Notes: a model not told the origin generated them from the letters alone. Shown: positions 17,510-25,946, numbered from the stretch's first letter. The stretch: DNA of 64,000 nucleotides from Actinomadura_C sp036008685 (GCA_036008685.1 DASYNF010000042.1:9240-73239), one strand, 5' to 3'. A program made the numbers and translations.

Positions 17510-18262
17510 TCACTCCTGCTCGGCCGCGAGCCGCCGGCCGACGGTCTGCTGCAGCCGCTGCAGGCCGGGGACGCCGAGCATGCCGACCTGCCCCTCCAGG
17601 TCGCGCAGCATCGCGTCGGAGGCCTCCAGGTGCTCCGAGGACTGCAGGAGCACCGTGCCCTGCCCGGTGAAGTCGAACTGGTGCTCCTCGCCCGAGACAC
17701 CCCCGACACCGAAGAGCATCTGGGCCGCGCCGAGCACGCCGCGCATGTAGCCGTGGTCGTAATGGTGGGAAGGCGACGGGCAGTCGGCCCAGCCGAGCAG
17801 CGCCTGGGGATCCACGCGGATCGGCGGCTCGACGAAGTGCACGGGCCCGTTGGAGGCGGCCACGAACCGGCCCGTGCCGATCAGTGTGAGGAACCCCGGG
17901 ACGATCGACTGCTTGAGCTGGAGCCCGGGCTCGAAGGCCAGCAGGTTCGCCGCGCGGATCGTCAGGTTGCCGTCGTCGAGATCGAAGGAGTTGATGTCGA
18001 AACCGCGGTCGGCGAGCAGCAGCTTGCCGCGTCCCTCCGCGACGATCCAGTCGTGGGCGTACAGCGGCGAGTGGAAGGACTCCGCCACCAGCAGGTCGAG
18101 CGGCCCGGCCGACAGCGCCTGGAACCGGATCTGGCCGTAGTAGGCGATCATCTTGCCCTTCTGCGTGAACCACTGGCCGTTCAGGTCCACGGAGAAGGCG
18201 TAGGGGTTGACGTTGTCGTTGGCCGGCAGCGTCGACGGGCCGAACGTGGGAGTGGTGGTCAA
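17510..18262 (-). CDS. AIM24 family protein (third of a tandem triplet)
   Basis: A 250-residue protein of the AIM24 (TRAP-like beta-barrel) family: NGQWFTQKGKMIAYYGQIRF near the start and repeated short beta-strands with GxGxxxL turns. Family function in bacteria is unknown; mitochondrial AIM24 affects cristae organisation. It starts with TTG at 18262, four bases after the stop of the previous paralogue, with GAGAGGAAG upstream. It diverges most from the other two copies and has a longer C-terminus (LEASDAMLRDLEGQVGML). Confidence 0.85.
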   Translation of the reverse strand: MTTTPTFGPSTLPANDNVNPYAFSVDLNGQWFTQKGKMIAYYGQIRFQALSAGPLDLLVAESFHSPLYAHDWIVAEGRGKLLLADRGFDINSFDLDDGNLTIRAANLLAFEPGLQLKQSIVPGFLTLIGTGRFVAASNGPVHFVEPPIRVDPQALLGWADCPSPSHHYDHGYMRGVLGAAQMLFGVGGVSGEEHQFDFTGQGTVLLQSSEHLEASDAMLRDLEGQVGMLGVPGLQRLQQTVGRRLAAEQE

Positions 18263-18265
18263 GGC

Positions 18266-18916
18266 TCAGATCTTCCTCTCGCTGGCCTGGACGTAGACGG
18301 CCCCGCTGCCGGTGAGCCGCAGCTGGAAACCCTCTCCGGAGCCACGGCCGATCATGTCCCGGAGGCCCATGGCCGTGGTGAGGCTGTTGTCCACCTGGCC
18401 GCGATGGGCCACGTAGGCCTGCGGATCCACGTGGACGGGCCGCTGCGGGCTGATCGGCAGCTCGATGACACCGCCGTGCGAAAGCACGGCGCACGACCCG
18501 CGCCCGCTGAGCGTGGTGGTGAACAGGCCCTGCCCGCTCACCGCACCGCGGATCACGCCCCGCACGCCGCCCTGCTCTCCCATGAACATGGTGCCGGCCC
18601 GCAGTGCGGCGTCATGCACCAGCAGCCGGTCCGCCTCCACGTACAGGGTGTCTCCGGCCAGCTCGATGACCTCGACGTGCAGGCCGCGGTGCCCGAACGT
18701 CACACTCCCCTGACCGGTCACATGCATCATGGGCTCGGACTCTCCGGCCATCCGGCGCCCGATGGCCCCGCCGATCCCCTGCCCCGCGGTGACCGTGGGG
18801 GCGAAGCTCACCTTGCCGACGTAGGCCAGCATGGAGCCGCGCCGGCTGTACACCTCCTGGCCCGAGCCGATGGGGACCTGGACCAACTTGGAGTTGATCG
18901 CGCTGTATCCCGGCAT
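18266..18916 (-). CDS. AIM24 family protein (second of a tandem triplet)
   Basis: A 216-residue AIM24 protein: SRRGSMLAYVGKVSF, then VIELAGDTLYVEADRLLVHD, and AYVAHRGQVDNSL, the last two shared closely with the preceding paralogue. No signal peptide or membrane helix. The start ATG overlaps the upstream stop as TGATG, indicating translational coupling. The three copies are arranged head to tail and so arose by duplication, or form a hetero-oligomer as inferred from their constant co-occurrence in actinomycetes. Confidence 0.87.
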   Translation of the reverse strand: MPGYSAINSKLVQVPIGSGQEVYSRRGSMLAYVGKVSFAPTVTAGQGIGGAIGRRMAGESEPMMHVTGQGSVTFGHRGLHVEVIELAGDTLYVEADRLLVHDAALRAGTMFMGEQGGVRGVIRGAVSGQGLFTTTLSGRGSCAVLSHGGVIELPISPQRPVHVDPQAYVAHRGQVDNSLTTAMGLRDMIGRGSGEGFQLRLTGSGAVYVQASERKI

Positions 18917-19554
18917 CAGATCTCCAAAATCCCACGGCGTTCGGCCGGCTGGACATAGACCAGTCCGTGTCCCTGATAGCGGAACTGCACGCTCTCCCCC
19001 GACCCCTGCCCGAGCACCGTACGCCAGTTGACGTCGGTGACGACGTCCTGCCGCAGCCGCCCGCGATGCGCCACGTAGGCGTGGGGGTCGACGCAGAGCG
19101 GCGTCTCCTCGCCGACCTCGAGGGTGATCGCGGGGCCGTCGGAGAGGATCGCGACGGTCCCGTGCCCCTCGACCTTGGTGGTCGCGAGCCCCTGACCGGT
19201 GCCGATCCCCCGCAGGCCGACGAACTGCACGCCCGTCTGCAGCCGGCCGTCGAGCGCGAGGAGGCTGTCGGACTCGACGTACAGCGTGTCCCCCGCCAGC
19301 TCCACGAGGGTCACCTCCGCGGCCTCGCTGGCGAGGAAGACCGTGCCCTCGCCGGCCACCTCCATCAGCGTGATCCCCTCGCCGGCGACCCGCCGGCGGA
19401 TGGCACCGCGCAGGCCCTCACCACCGGTCATGCCCTGGCGTCTGAACGTCATCTGGCCGTCGTAGGCCACCATCGAGCCGTTCAGGGCCCTGATCGTCTC
19501 GCCCGCCAGATCGACCGCGAGCATCCTGGAACCGTGCATCCGAAACTGCGCCAC
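18916..19554 (-). CDS. AIM24 family protein (first of a tandem triplet)
   Basis: A 212-residue AIM24 protein with NGSMVAYDGQMTFRRQG, LVELAGDTLYVESDSLLALD and DPHAYVAHRGRLRQD. It is the promoter-proximal member of the three-gene unit 19554-17510. No enzymatic motif is visible. The acVLRF1 gene lies just upstream on the same strand (27 nt away), so all four may be one transcript. Confidence 0.87.
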   Translation of the reverse strand: MAQFRMHGSRMLAVDLAGETIRALNGSMVAYDGQMTFRRQGMTGGEGLRGAIRRRVAGEGITLMEVAGEGTVFLASEAAEVTLVELAGDTLYVESDSLLALDGRLQTGVQFVGLRGIGTGQGLATTKVEGHGTVAILSDGPAITLEVGEETPLCVDPHAYVAHRGRLRQDVVTDVNWRTVLGQGSGESVQFRYQGHGLVYVQPAERRGILEI

Positions 19555-19581
19555 AACGTCAGAACATACCGATGCGGGACG

Positions 19582-20250
19582 CTACGGGTCGATGACCCGG
19601 ACCCGAACGGCGCGAAAACGGCGCGGCATGTCGGCCAGGACCGACGATCTGGGGTCGGGGACGGTCACGAACGGAAGCCCGGCGGCGAGCTCGAACAGCC
19701 GGCCGAGGCGTGGGTCCTCACGGAGTTCGTCCACGGCGCGGCGGTCCCCTCCCAGCACGACCGCCTGGAGCCGCTCGGCTCCCGACAGGTGGGGCCCGAG
19801 CACGCGCACGACGACGTCGGCGGCGTCCCTGAGCGCCTCCCTCACCTGTTCGTCCCGCCGGCGGGCGAACCGCTGTTGCGACCAGCCGCCCGCGGCGCTG
19901 CGCCCGTGAACCTGCCGGGACCCGACCTTGGACGCGACGAGCATCTCCCCCCGGAACACTCCCGCGGCATGCCCGCCGAGCCGTACCAGCACCACCCCGA
20001 CCCTGCGGTCCCGCGTCGCGTGCTCCATCAGCGCGGCGGCGGGATCGAGGGTCTCCGCGGCCAGGGGCGGGAACGGGACATGGCACTCGGCCACCGCGCC
20101 GTCCCGGCCGGAAAGCCGTAGGACGTCCGGCCCCGCGGTGACGTCCTCGATGCCCGCGTGCCGCTCGGTAAAGCCCGCGAACCAGCGTTGGAGCCGCTCG
20201 GGCGGCACGTCCACCCAGCGGCCTCCGCCGGCGGCCGGTCGTGTGCCCAC
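19582..20250 (-). CDS. acVLRF1-type peptidyl-tRNA hydrolase (ribosome rescue)
   Basis: A 222-residue protein of the actinobacterial Vms1-like release factor 1 group, which cleaves peptidyl-tRNA on stalled large subunits, as eukaryotic Vms1/ANKZF1 does. The diagnostic loop is at residues ~113-130: QVHGRSAAGGWSQQRFARRR, with the glutamine(s) at 125-126 in the place of the GGQ-like catalytic Gln. The C-terminal half has VVVRVLGPHLSGAERLQAVVLGGDR, the release-factor-like fold. GTG start at 20250. It is transcribed with the AIM24 genes; no functional link is known. Confidence 0.85.
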   Translation of the reverse strand: MGTRPAAGGGRWVDVPPERLQRWFAGFTERHAGIEDVTAGPDVLRLSGRDGAVAECHVPFPPLAAETLDPAAALMEHATRDRRVGVVLVRLGGHAAGVFRGEMLVASKVGSRQVHGRSAAGGWSQQRFARRRDEQVREALRDAADVVVRVLGPHLSGAERLQAVVLGGDRRAVDELREDPRLGRLFELAAGLPFVTVPDPRSSVLADMPRRFRAVRVRVIDP

Positions 20251-20524
20251 GGCCAGAACCTACCGTCTCCGTACGAGCTCGCCCCGGCCCGCCCTGGTCC
20301 GTCCCGGCCCCTGCGCCGGCGGAGCGGCACGGGGGCACCGCAGGCCCGATCACGCGGGACGTCGCACATGAGACCGGATCGGAGGCCGGATGGGGGGCCA
20401 TGGCGCGCACGACCGCGGCCGGTCACCCGCGTGATCCCCATGAGGAGGCGAAGCCCTCGGATTCTTTCGGCCACGCCCGCACGGCGATCGCCGGGGCCGG
20501 ACGGCGACTGGGCAAGATGACCCC

Positions 20525-20929
20525 ATGTGGCTCGCCCCTGAACGACGGCGCCTTTCCCGCTGGTCCCGCTGGATCGTGCCCGGCCTCGTGGCCGCAATCG
20601 GCTTGGCGGTGGCGATCAGCCTGCACACGGAGGGACGTCGAGGGAGCGCCTGGATCACCCTCGCGGTCCTGTTGGGCTATGCGGCCCACCTCGCCCACCG
20701 CCGGCACGAGCACACCCTGCCGATCAGTGAGACGTTCGGCAACGGCCACCGATCCCGCGGCCACCTGAGGGCGGCGGCGATGACGGGGGACGTCCTCACC
20801 GGCGGGATCGTCGCAGGTTTGATCATCAAAGTCCTGCGCGAGGGTACGGTGGGGCCGTACGGCTGGCTCGCGGCCCTCGCCGGCGTGACCTACACGCTGT
20901 CGGTTCTTGCCGGGGGACGCGCGCCCTGA
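20525..20929 (+). CDS. small membrane protein, hypothetical (134 aa)
   Basis: Four hydrophobic segments are visible (WIVPGLVAAIGLAVAISL; AWITLAVLLGYAAHLAH; LTGGIVAGLIIKVL; WLAALAGVTYTLSVLAG) in a 134-residue protein. I do not recognise the family. CAAGAT, a plausible -10, lies about 7 nt before the ATG, so the mRNA may be leaderless. It diverges from the acVLRF1 gene. Confidence 0.7.
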   Translation: MWLAPERRRLSRWSRWIVPGLVAAIGLAVAISLHTEGRRGSAWITLAVLLGYAAHLAHRRHEHTLPISETFGNGHRSRGHLRAAAMTGDVLTGGIVAGLIIKVLREGTVGPYGWLAALAGVTYTLSVLAGGRAP

Positions 20930-21030
20930 CCGTCGGACGTGGGATGACCTGCCCCAACGCCGGGCGAACTGCCGGTGAACATCTTCCGGCGCCTGTCGAT
21001 TAAGGCGGCAAGAGATGGCAACATTCATGT

Positions 21031-22173
21031 GTGTCTGTCCCAAATGTCCAAAATCACCCGCTCCCGGCCAGCGCGGTGTTTCAGCCGATCGTCGACCTCG
21101 ACACCGGCACGGTCATTGCCGTGGAGGCACATCCGACCCCGTCCCCGGCCGGCGCCGCGCAACCCCGGCTCGATCCCGTCGACGAGGACGTGCGCAGAGC
21201 GGTGCTCGCCGCGCGACTCACCTCCGAGTCCGGGACGCGGCTGCCGCTGCAGATCATCGTCCGGGCCGAGACGGTGGCGCGCGGGATGGACGCGCTCGTG
21301 CCGCTGCACCAGGGGCTGCTCGAGAGCGGGCGCCGTCCGAACGAGATCCTGATGTGCGTGTCCGGCGGATTCGCCCCGGCGGAGCGCGCCACCGTCTCGC
21401 AGGCCCTCCGCGACCTGCGCAAGGCCGGCTACCTTCTCGGCTTCGCCGGCATCGGCAGTGCCCACGCGCCCCTGGACCTGCTCGTCGACGACACCCCCTA
21501 TCTGGTGAGACTGGATCCGGAGCTGGCCCGGCGGGCGTCTTCGGAGCACCGGCGCTCCGCTCTCGTCTCGGCCCTTGTCGGGCTCTCCCGCCGGCTGGGG
21601 ACGCACGTGCTGGCGCCCGGTCTCGCCACCGAAGAGCAGCTGGTCCATCTCCGTGAGCTGGGCGTGCGACTGGTGCAGGGGCCCTTGCTCGCGCCGTGGG
21701 ACTGGCATCCGGGCATGGGGGTGACGGTCCCCGTGCTCCCGCGGGGCCCGGCGCCGGAACCGGAGCGGGCGTCCGGCGTCGGCGCGCGGGTCTCGGAGTT
21801 CACGCTTCCCGCGGTCACCATGCCGGAGACCACGACGGCGGACGAGATCCTCACCATCCTCAACGCCGAACGCGGCACGACGAGCGTCGTGCTGGTCGAC
21901 GCGAACCAGCGACCCCGCTATACCGTCGACCGCACCAGATTCCTGTTGTCCATCTCGGGGCCCTACGGCCACGCGCTGCACGCGCACAAGCTCGCGGCGC
22001 GTCTCGCCGACCCGCCGCGGCTGGTGCCGAGGACGGTGGCGGCCATCGCCGCGCTCCGCGCCGCGGGCAAGGACGAGGAACGGGTCTACGACGACCTGGT
22101 GGTCACCGACGAGGTGGGGCGCTGTCTCGGCATCGTCCGCGTGGGCGATCTCATCCGCAGCCTGTCGTCCTGA
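21031..22173 (+). CDS. degenerate EAL-domain protein with C-terminal CBS-like region
   Basis: A 380-residue cytosolic protein. Residues ~15-220 follow the c-di-GMP phosphodiesterase EAL fold (VFQPIVDLDTGTVIAVEA at the start; LVRLDPELAR; LRELGVRLVQGPLLAPW at the end), but the metal and catalytic residues are gone: EAL reads VEA, the DDFG loop reads FAGIG, and AEGVE reads APGLA. A second region (~265-380; TTADEILTILN, TSVVLVDANQRPRY, VVTDEVGRCLGIVRVGDLI) resembles a CBS pair. It is probably a ligand-sensing protein without hydrolase activity. GTG 21031 is the most likely start; GTG 21076 is possible. Confidence 0.8.
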   Translation: MSVPNVQNHPLPASAVFQPIVDLDTGTVIAVEAHPTPSPAGAAQPRLDPVDEDVRRAVLAARLTSESGTRLPLQIIVRAETVARGMDALVPLHQGLLESGRRPNEILMCVSGGFAPAERATVSQALRDLRKAGYLLGFAGIGSAHAPLDLLVDDTPYLVRLDPELARRASSEHRRSALVSALVGLSRRLGTHVLAPGLATEEQLVHLRELGVRLVQGPLLAPWDWHPGMGVTVPVLPRGPAPEPERASGVGARVSEFTLPAVTMPETTTADEILTILNAERGTTSVVLVDANQRPRYTVDRTRFLLSISGPYGHALHAHKLAARLADPPRLVPRTVAAIAALRAAGKDEERVYDDLVVTDEVGRCLGIVRVGDLIRSLSS

Positions 22174-22191
22174 GAGCCCGCGGACGCCGCC

Positions 22192-23355
22192 TCACTCCTC
22201 CAGCCAGGCCAGGATCGCGTCCGTGTGCTGGCCCAGCGTCGGTGGTGCCATGTGCTCGTCGCGGCCGCCCGCCAGCGGACGGCCGTCGAAGCGCAGCGGC
22301 GGACCGGGCAGCGTGAGCGGTCCCAGGGTCGCGTGGTCGACGTCGATCAGCAGCCCCTGCGAACGCGTCTGCTCCCACTGGTAGACCTCGTCGAGGGTGC
22401 GCACCTTCCCGGCCGGCACCCCCGCGGCGGCGAGCCGCTCCAGCCACACGCCGGCCGGCTCGGCGGCGAAGGCCTCCTCGATGAGCCGGACCAGTTCCTC
22501 ACGGCGGGCCACCCGGTCGGGGTTGGACGTGAACCTGGCGTCGGCCGGGTCCAGGCCCACGAGCGGCGCGAAGGCCCGCCAGAGCGCCTCGCTGCCCACC
22601 GAGACCTGGACCGGCGCGTCCGCCGTGCCGAAAAGCCCGTACGGGCAGATGGAGGGATGGTGGTTGCCGAGGGAGCGCGGCACCTCACCGGCCACGGTCC
22701 AGCGCGTCCCCTGGAAGGCGTGGACGCCCACGATCGCCGCCAGCAGGCTGGTCCGCACCACCTGGCCCCGGCCCGTGCGCGCACGCTCGTGCAGCGCCGT
22801 GACCACCCCGTACGCGCCGTACATCCCGGCCAGCAGGTCGCCGATGGGCACGCCGACCCGGGTCGGCTCCTCCGGTGACGGCCCGGTCAGGGACATCAGC
22901 CCCGCCTCGCCCTGAGCGATCTGGTCATAGCCGGCGCGGCCGCCCTCCGGCCCGTCGTGGCCGAACCCACTGATCGACAGGATGATCAGGCCGGGATTGA
23001 GCTCGTGCAGGCGCTCCACCGTGAAGCCGAGCCGGTCCAGGACGCCGGGCCGGAAGTTCTCCACCAGCACGTCGGCCTTGCCGACGAGCCTGGTCAGCAC
23101 CTCACGTCCGTCCTCGGACTTGAGGTCGAGGGCGATCGACTCCTTGTTGCGGTTGCAGGACAGGAAGTACGTCGACTCCGGCGCGTCCTCCGGGCCGACG
23201 AACGGCGGACCCCAGCCCCGGGTGTCATCGCCCCGGCCCGGTTGCTCGACCTTGATGACACGGGCGCCCATGTCCCCGAGCATCATCGCCGCGTGCGGCC
23301 CGGCGAGGGCCCGCGACAGGTCGAGGACGACGACATCGGACAGGGGGGCGGACAT
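22192..23355 (-). CDS. CaiB/BaiF family CoA-transferase (class III)
   Basis: A 387-residue class III CoA-transferase: VVVLDLSRALAGPHAAMMLGDMGA at the start, GARVIKVEQPGRGDDTR, NRNKESIALDLKS, VENFRPGVLDRLG, and the catalytic Asp in GRAGYDQIAQGEAGLMSLTG. These enzymes move CoA between carboxylic acids through an aspartyl-CoA thioester, in the cytosol. The substrate is unknown. It is a single gene, convergent with the EAL-like gene. Confidence 0.93.
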   Translation of the reverse strand: MSAPLSDVVVLDLSRALAGPHAAMMLGDMGARVIKVEQPGRGDDTRGWGPPFVGPEDAPESTYFLSCNRNKESIALDLKSEDGREVLTRLVGKADVLVENFRPGVLDRLGFTVERLHELNPGLIILSISGFGHDGPEGGRAGYDQIAQGEAGLMSLTGPSPEEPTRVGVPIGDLLAGMYGAYGVVTALHERARTGRGQVVRTSLLAAIVGVHAFQGTRWTVAGEVPRSLGNHHPSICPYGLFGTADAPVQVSVGSEALWRAFAPLVGLDPADARFTSNPDRVARREELVRLIEEAFAAEPAGVWLERLAAAGVPAGKVRTLDEVYQWEQTRSQGLLIDVDHATLGPLTLPGPPLRFDGRPLAGGRDEHMAPPTLGQHTDAILAWLEE

Positions 23356-23511
23356 GGGGCAACCTCCAGGCGATCGGTCTGTGGAGACTAACCGATTCCG
23401 CGATCTTGGAACAGAACGATCTCCCGGTCACGACCGGCCGGAGCATCGGAACCGCGGGCCCTCTCCGGGCGCCTCCGCGTGGCCCGCCGAGCCGCGGGGA
23501 GCCCACGGAGC

Positions 23512-24094
23512 TCACCGTTGGGACAGGCCGAGCTCCTGGGCGAGGATCGCCGCCTGCACCCGGCTCCGCAACCCGAGCTTCGCGAGGATCCGGCTGACAT
23601 GGGTCTTGGTGGTCGTCTCGGCCATCCCCAGGCACCGCGCGATCTCGCCGTTGGAGAGCCCCGTCGCCCAGGCACCCGAGGACCTCCCGCTCGCGTGGCG
23701 TGAGCCCGCTGATGTCGGGACCCTCGCTCGCGCGCACGGGTGCTCGCGGGCCGCTGAAGGCGGTGATGAGCCGGCGCGTCACGGCCGGCGCGATGAACCC
23801 CTCTCCCGCCGCCACGATCCGCACCACCTCCATGAGCCGGTCGGCGTCGATGTCCTTCAGCACGAAGCCGGCCGCACCCGCCCTCATCGCGCCGAAGACG
23901 TACTCGTCGAGGTCGAAGGTCGTGAGGATCAGGACGTCGGCCACACCGGCCAGCTCCCGTGTGGCCGAGACACCGTCCAGACGCGGCATGCGGATGTCCA
24001 TCAGGACCACGTCCGGACGCAGCTCTTTCGCCAGCGTCACCGCCCGCTCCCCGTCCCTGCGTGTCGTGAATCGCACGTCCCCATTCTCGGCATC
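23512..24094 (-). pseudogene. NarL/LuxR-type response regulator, truncated and frameshifted
   Basis: The receiver part is clear (GERAVTLAKELRPDVVLMDI, with the phospho-acceptor Asp in LMDIRMPRLDG; LTTFDLDEYVF; AGFVLKDI), followed by SGLTPREREVLGCLGDG. There the frame breaks: one extra G in the GGGG run near 23666-23669 shifts it. In the shifted frame the LuxR HTH continues (SNGEIARCLGMAETTTKTHV, SRILAKLGLRSRVQAAILAQ) to a stop at 23512. The N-terminal ~35 residues with the acidic pair are also missing; upstream of DAENGD (24094) the homology disappears. No partner kinase is nearby. Confidence 0.8.
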
Positions 24095-24206
24095 CCGGGG
24101 CGTGGTCCGTCTCCACCCCGGCGACGAGACGGCGTACATCGAAGGGAGGACGGCCCGGTTCATCACCACCGAGGAGGATTCGCCGGCCGGCGGCGCCCAT
24201 CCTTGG

Positions 24207-24249
24207 GGAGTGCTCGTGCACGGGTCCTCGAGGAGTGCTCGAGCACGGG
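24207..24249. promoter_or_regulatory. two direct-repeated palindromes upstream of a membrane protein gene
   Basis: GGAGTGCTCGTGCACGGG (24207-24224) and GGAGTGCTCGAGCACGGG (24232-24249) differ at one base and lie 25 bp apart. Each contains a dyad, GTGCTCG(T/A)GCAC, perfect in the second copy. The position 50-95 bp upstream of the ATG at 24301 suits an operator pair; the regulator is unknown. Confidence 0.5.
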
Positions 24250-24300
24250 GCGGCCGGGCCATGGCAGGCGGCCGATCGGGCTCACGGAGGAGGGACGGAA

Positions 24301-24846
24301 ATGCTTCTGGCGGTCATCGCCGGGTGCGAGATCGGGTTCTGGGTGGTGCTCTCGGCCGGGCTGGCGGCGCGCTATCCGCTGCGGATGCACCGGCTCAGCA
24401 CGGTGCTGCTCGTCTGCGTCCCATTGGTGGACGTGGTGCTGCTCGCCGCCACGGTGCTGGATCTGCGCGGCGGCGCGGTGGCGAACGTCACCCATGGGCT
24501 CGCCGCGGCCTACATCGGATTTTCCATCGCTTTCGGGCCGAGCATGATCCGCTGGGCGGACGAGCGCTTCGCTCATCGGTTCGCCGAGGGCCCGTCCCCT
24601 CGACGACCGCCGAGGTACGGCGCCGCCCGGGCGAAGCACGAGTGGAGAGATTTCGGCAAGGCGGCGGTCGCCTGGGCCATCGGCTGCGCGCTCCTGCTGG
24701 GGGCGATCGCCATGGTTGGCGACGTGAGCCGCACCGGCGCCCTGGCCGGCTGGATCGGCCGGCTGACCTGGGTGCTCGGGATCTGGTCCCTGTGGCCCAT
24801 CACCTACACGCTGTGGCCCGCCAGACCCAAGCGGAGCGACATCTGA
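24301..24846 (+). CDS. integral membrane protein, hypothetical (181 aa)
   Basis: A 181-residue protein with five or six hydrophobic segments (first MLLAVIAGCEIGFWVVLSAG; later LLVCVPLVDVVLLAATVLDL, AYIGFSIAFGPSMIRWAD, VAWAIGCALLLGAIAMVGD, GIWSLWPITYTLWP) and a charged cytosolic loop around residue 100. The family is not recognised and the function is unknown. The ATG at 24301 has an excellent GGAGGAGGGA site, which rules out longer starts. Two repeated palindromes lie upstream. Confidence 0.8.
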   Translation: MLLAVIAGCEIGFWVVLSAGLAARYPLRMHRLSTVLLVCVPLVDVVLLAATVLDLRGGAVANVTHGLAAAYIGFSIAFGPSMIRWADERFAHRFAEGPSPRRPPRYGAARAKHEWRDFGKAAVAWAIGCALLLGAIAMVGDVSRTGALAGWIGRLTWVLGIWSLWPITYTLWPARPKRSDI

Positions 24847-24884
24847 CCCCGGTCCCGAACGGGGGCCGGGCCGCCCTAACGACG

Positions 24885-24924
24885 TGATGGCCGGCGGGAG
24901 CCCAGGGGCTCCCGCCGGCCATCA
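24885..24924. terminator. bidirectional terminator, 18-bp perfect stem
   Basis: An 18-nt arm at 24885-24902 pairs perfectly with 24907-24924 around a 4-nt loop (CAGG). It lies between the convergent membrane-protein gene (ends 24846) and sufT (ends 24937). There is no T-run, as is common in actinomycetes. Confidence 0.85.
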
Positions 24925-24936
24925 GGGCACGACGGC

Positions 24937-25389
24937 TCAGACGTTGAACCCGAGGGCGCGCAGCTGCTCGCGGCCCTCGTCGGTGATCTTGTCCGGGCCC
25001 CACGGCGGGAGCCACACCCAGTTGATCTTGACACCCTGGACCAGGCCGTCCAGGGCACTGTGGGCCTGGTCCTCGATCACATCGGTCAGGGGGCATGCCG
25101 CGCTCGTCAGCGTCATGTCGAGCGTGGCCACGTTGTCCGCCGAGAGGTTGATGCCGTAGATCAGGCCGAGATCCACGACGTTGATGCCCAGCTCGGGGTC
25201 GACGACGTCCTTCAGCGCCTCGAGGATCTCCTCCTCGGGGACGCTCCCGGCGCCGGTCTCCGCCCCGGCACCCTCCGCCCCGGCTGTGTCCACCTGGGCC
25301 GTGTCCATCTCGGCCGGGCCGGATCCGGCGGGTGCGGATGCGGCCGGCTCCGAGGTCGCCGTGTCCGGCGCGGTCTCGGTCTCACTCAT
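24937..25389 (-). CDS. sufT: SufT-like MIP18/DUF59 iron-sulfur assembly factor
   Basis: A 150-residue protein: a DUF59 domain at residues ~50-150 (ILEALKDVVDPELGINVVDL, GLIYGI, DMTLTSAACPLTDVIEDQ with the conserved Cys, and VWLPPWGPDKITDEGR). It is the last gene of the suf operon and acts in maturation of Fe-S proteins in the cytosol. The first ~48 residues are an acidic Ala/Thr/Glu/Gly-rich, probably disordered extension not found in the minimal domain. Confidence 0.9.
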   Translation of the reverse strand: MSETETAPDTATSEPAASAPAGSGPAEMDTAQVDTAGAEGAGAETGAGSVPEEEILEALKDVVDPELGINVVDLGLIYGINLSADNVATLDMTLTSAACPLTDVIEDQAHSALDGLVQGVKINWVWLPPWGPDKITDEGREQLRALGFNV

Positions 25390-25435
25390 GCTGCGTCTCC
25401 TGTTCGTTCAGAGGGCCACCGCCTGAGCCCCCGGG

Positions 25436-25900
25436 TCATGAGTTGAGGGCTCGGGCGGTCGCGTCCTTCCACGCCATCCAGGCGAGCAGGGCGCACTTGA
25501 TACGGGCCGGATACTTCGAGACGCCGGCGAAGGCGATGGCGTCCTCGAGCACGTCCTCGTCGGGCGAGTCCGGCTCCGAGAGAGCGGACCCGCGCGACTG
25601 CATGAGTGCGAGGAACTCCTTGCCGACGGCCATGGCCTCCTTCACCGTCTTGCCGATGATCAGGTCGGCCATCACCGAGGCGCTGGCCTGGCTGATCGAG
25701 CACCCCATCGCGTCGTAGGACACGTCGGCCACACGGGCCTCCCCGTCCACGCCCTCGAGGTGCACCCGGAGGGTCACCTCGTCACCGCATGTCGGGTTGA
25801 CATGGTGCACCTCGGCCTCGTAAGGCTCCCGCAGCCCCTTGTGATGCGGGTTGCGGTAGTGGTCCAGGATGATCTCCTGGTACAGCGACTCGAGCTGCAT
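25436..25900 (-). CDS. sufU: SufU iron-sulfur cluster assembly protein (zinc-type sulfurtransferase)
   Basis: A 154-residue SufU: LYQEIILDHYRNPHHKG at the start and the three conserved cysteines in NPTCGDEV, DAMGCSISQAS and RIKCALLAW. The ~20-residue insertion (QSRGSALSEPDSPDEDVL) between the second and third Cys separates SufU from IscU. In Gram-positive bacteria SufU takes the persulfide from SufS through a zinc site and hands it to SufBCD. ATG 25900 is preceded by GGAAGG; 46 nt separate it from sufS. Confidence 0.94.
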   Translation of the reverse strand: MQLESLYQEIILDHYRNPHHKGLREPYEAEVHHVNPTCGDEVTLRVHLEGVDGEARVADVSYDAMGCSISQASASVMADLIIGKTVKEAMAVGKEFLALMQSRGSALSEPDSPDEDVLEDAIAFAGVSKYPARIKCALLAWMAWKDATARALNS

Positions 25901-25946
25901 GGGGCCCTTCCTCGTGTGCCTTGCGCCTTCTCTGCCGGGGGGCTGT

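Noticed and set aside
21015..21656. Frame beginning MATFMCVCPKCPKS, read as a possible Cys-motif protein
   Set aside because: It is the second frame of the EAL-like gene; the rest of the product is Arg/Pro/Gly noise.
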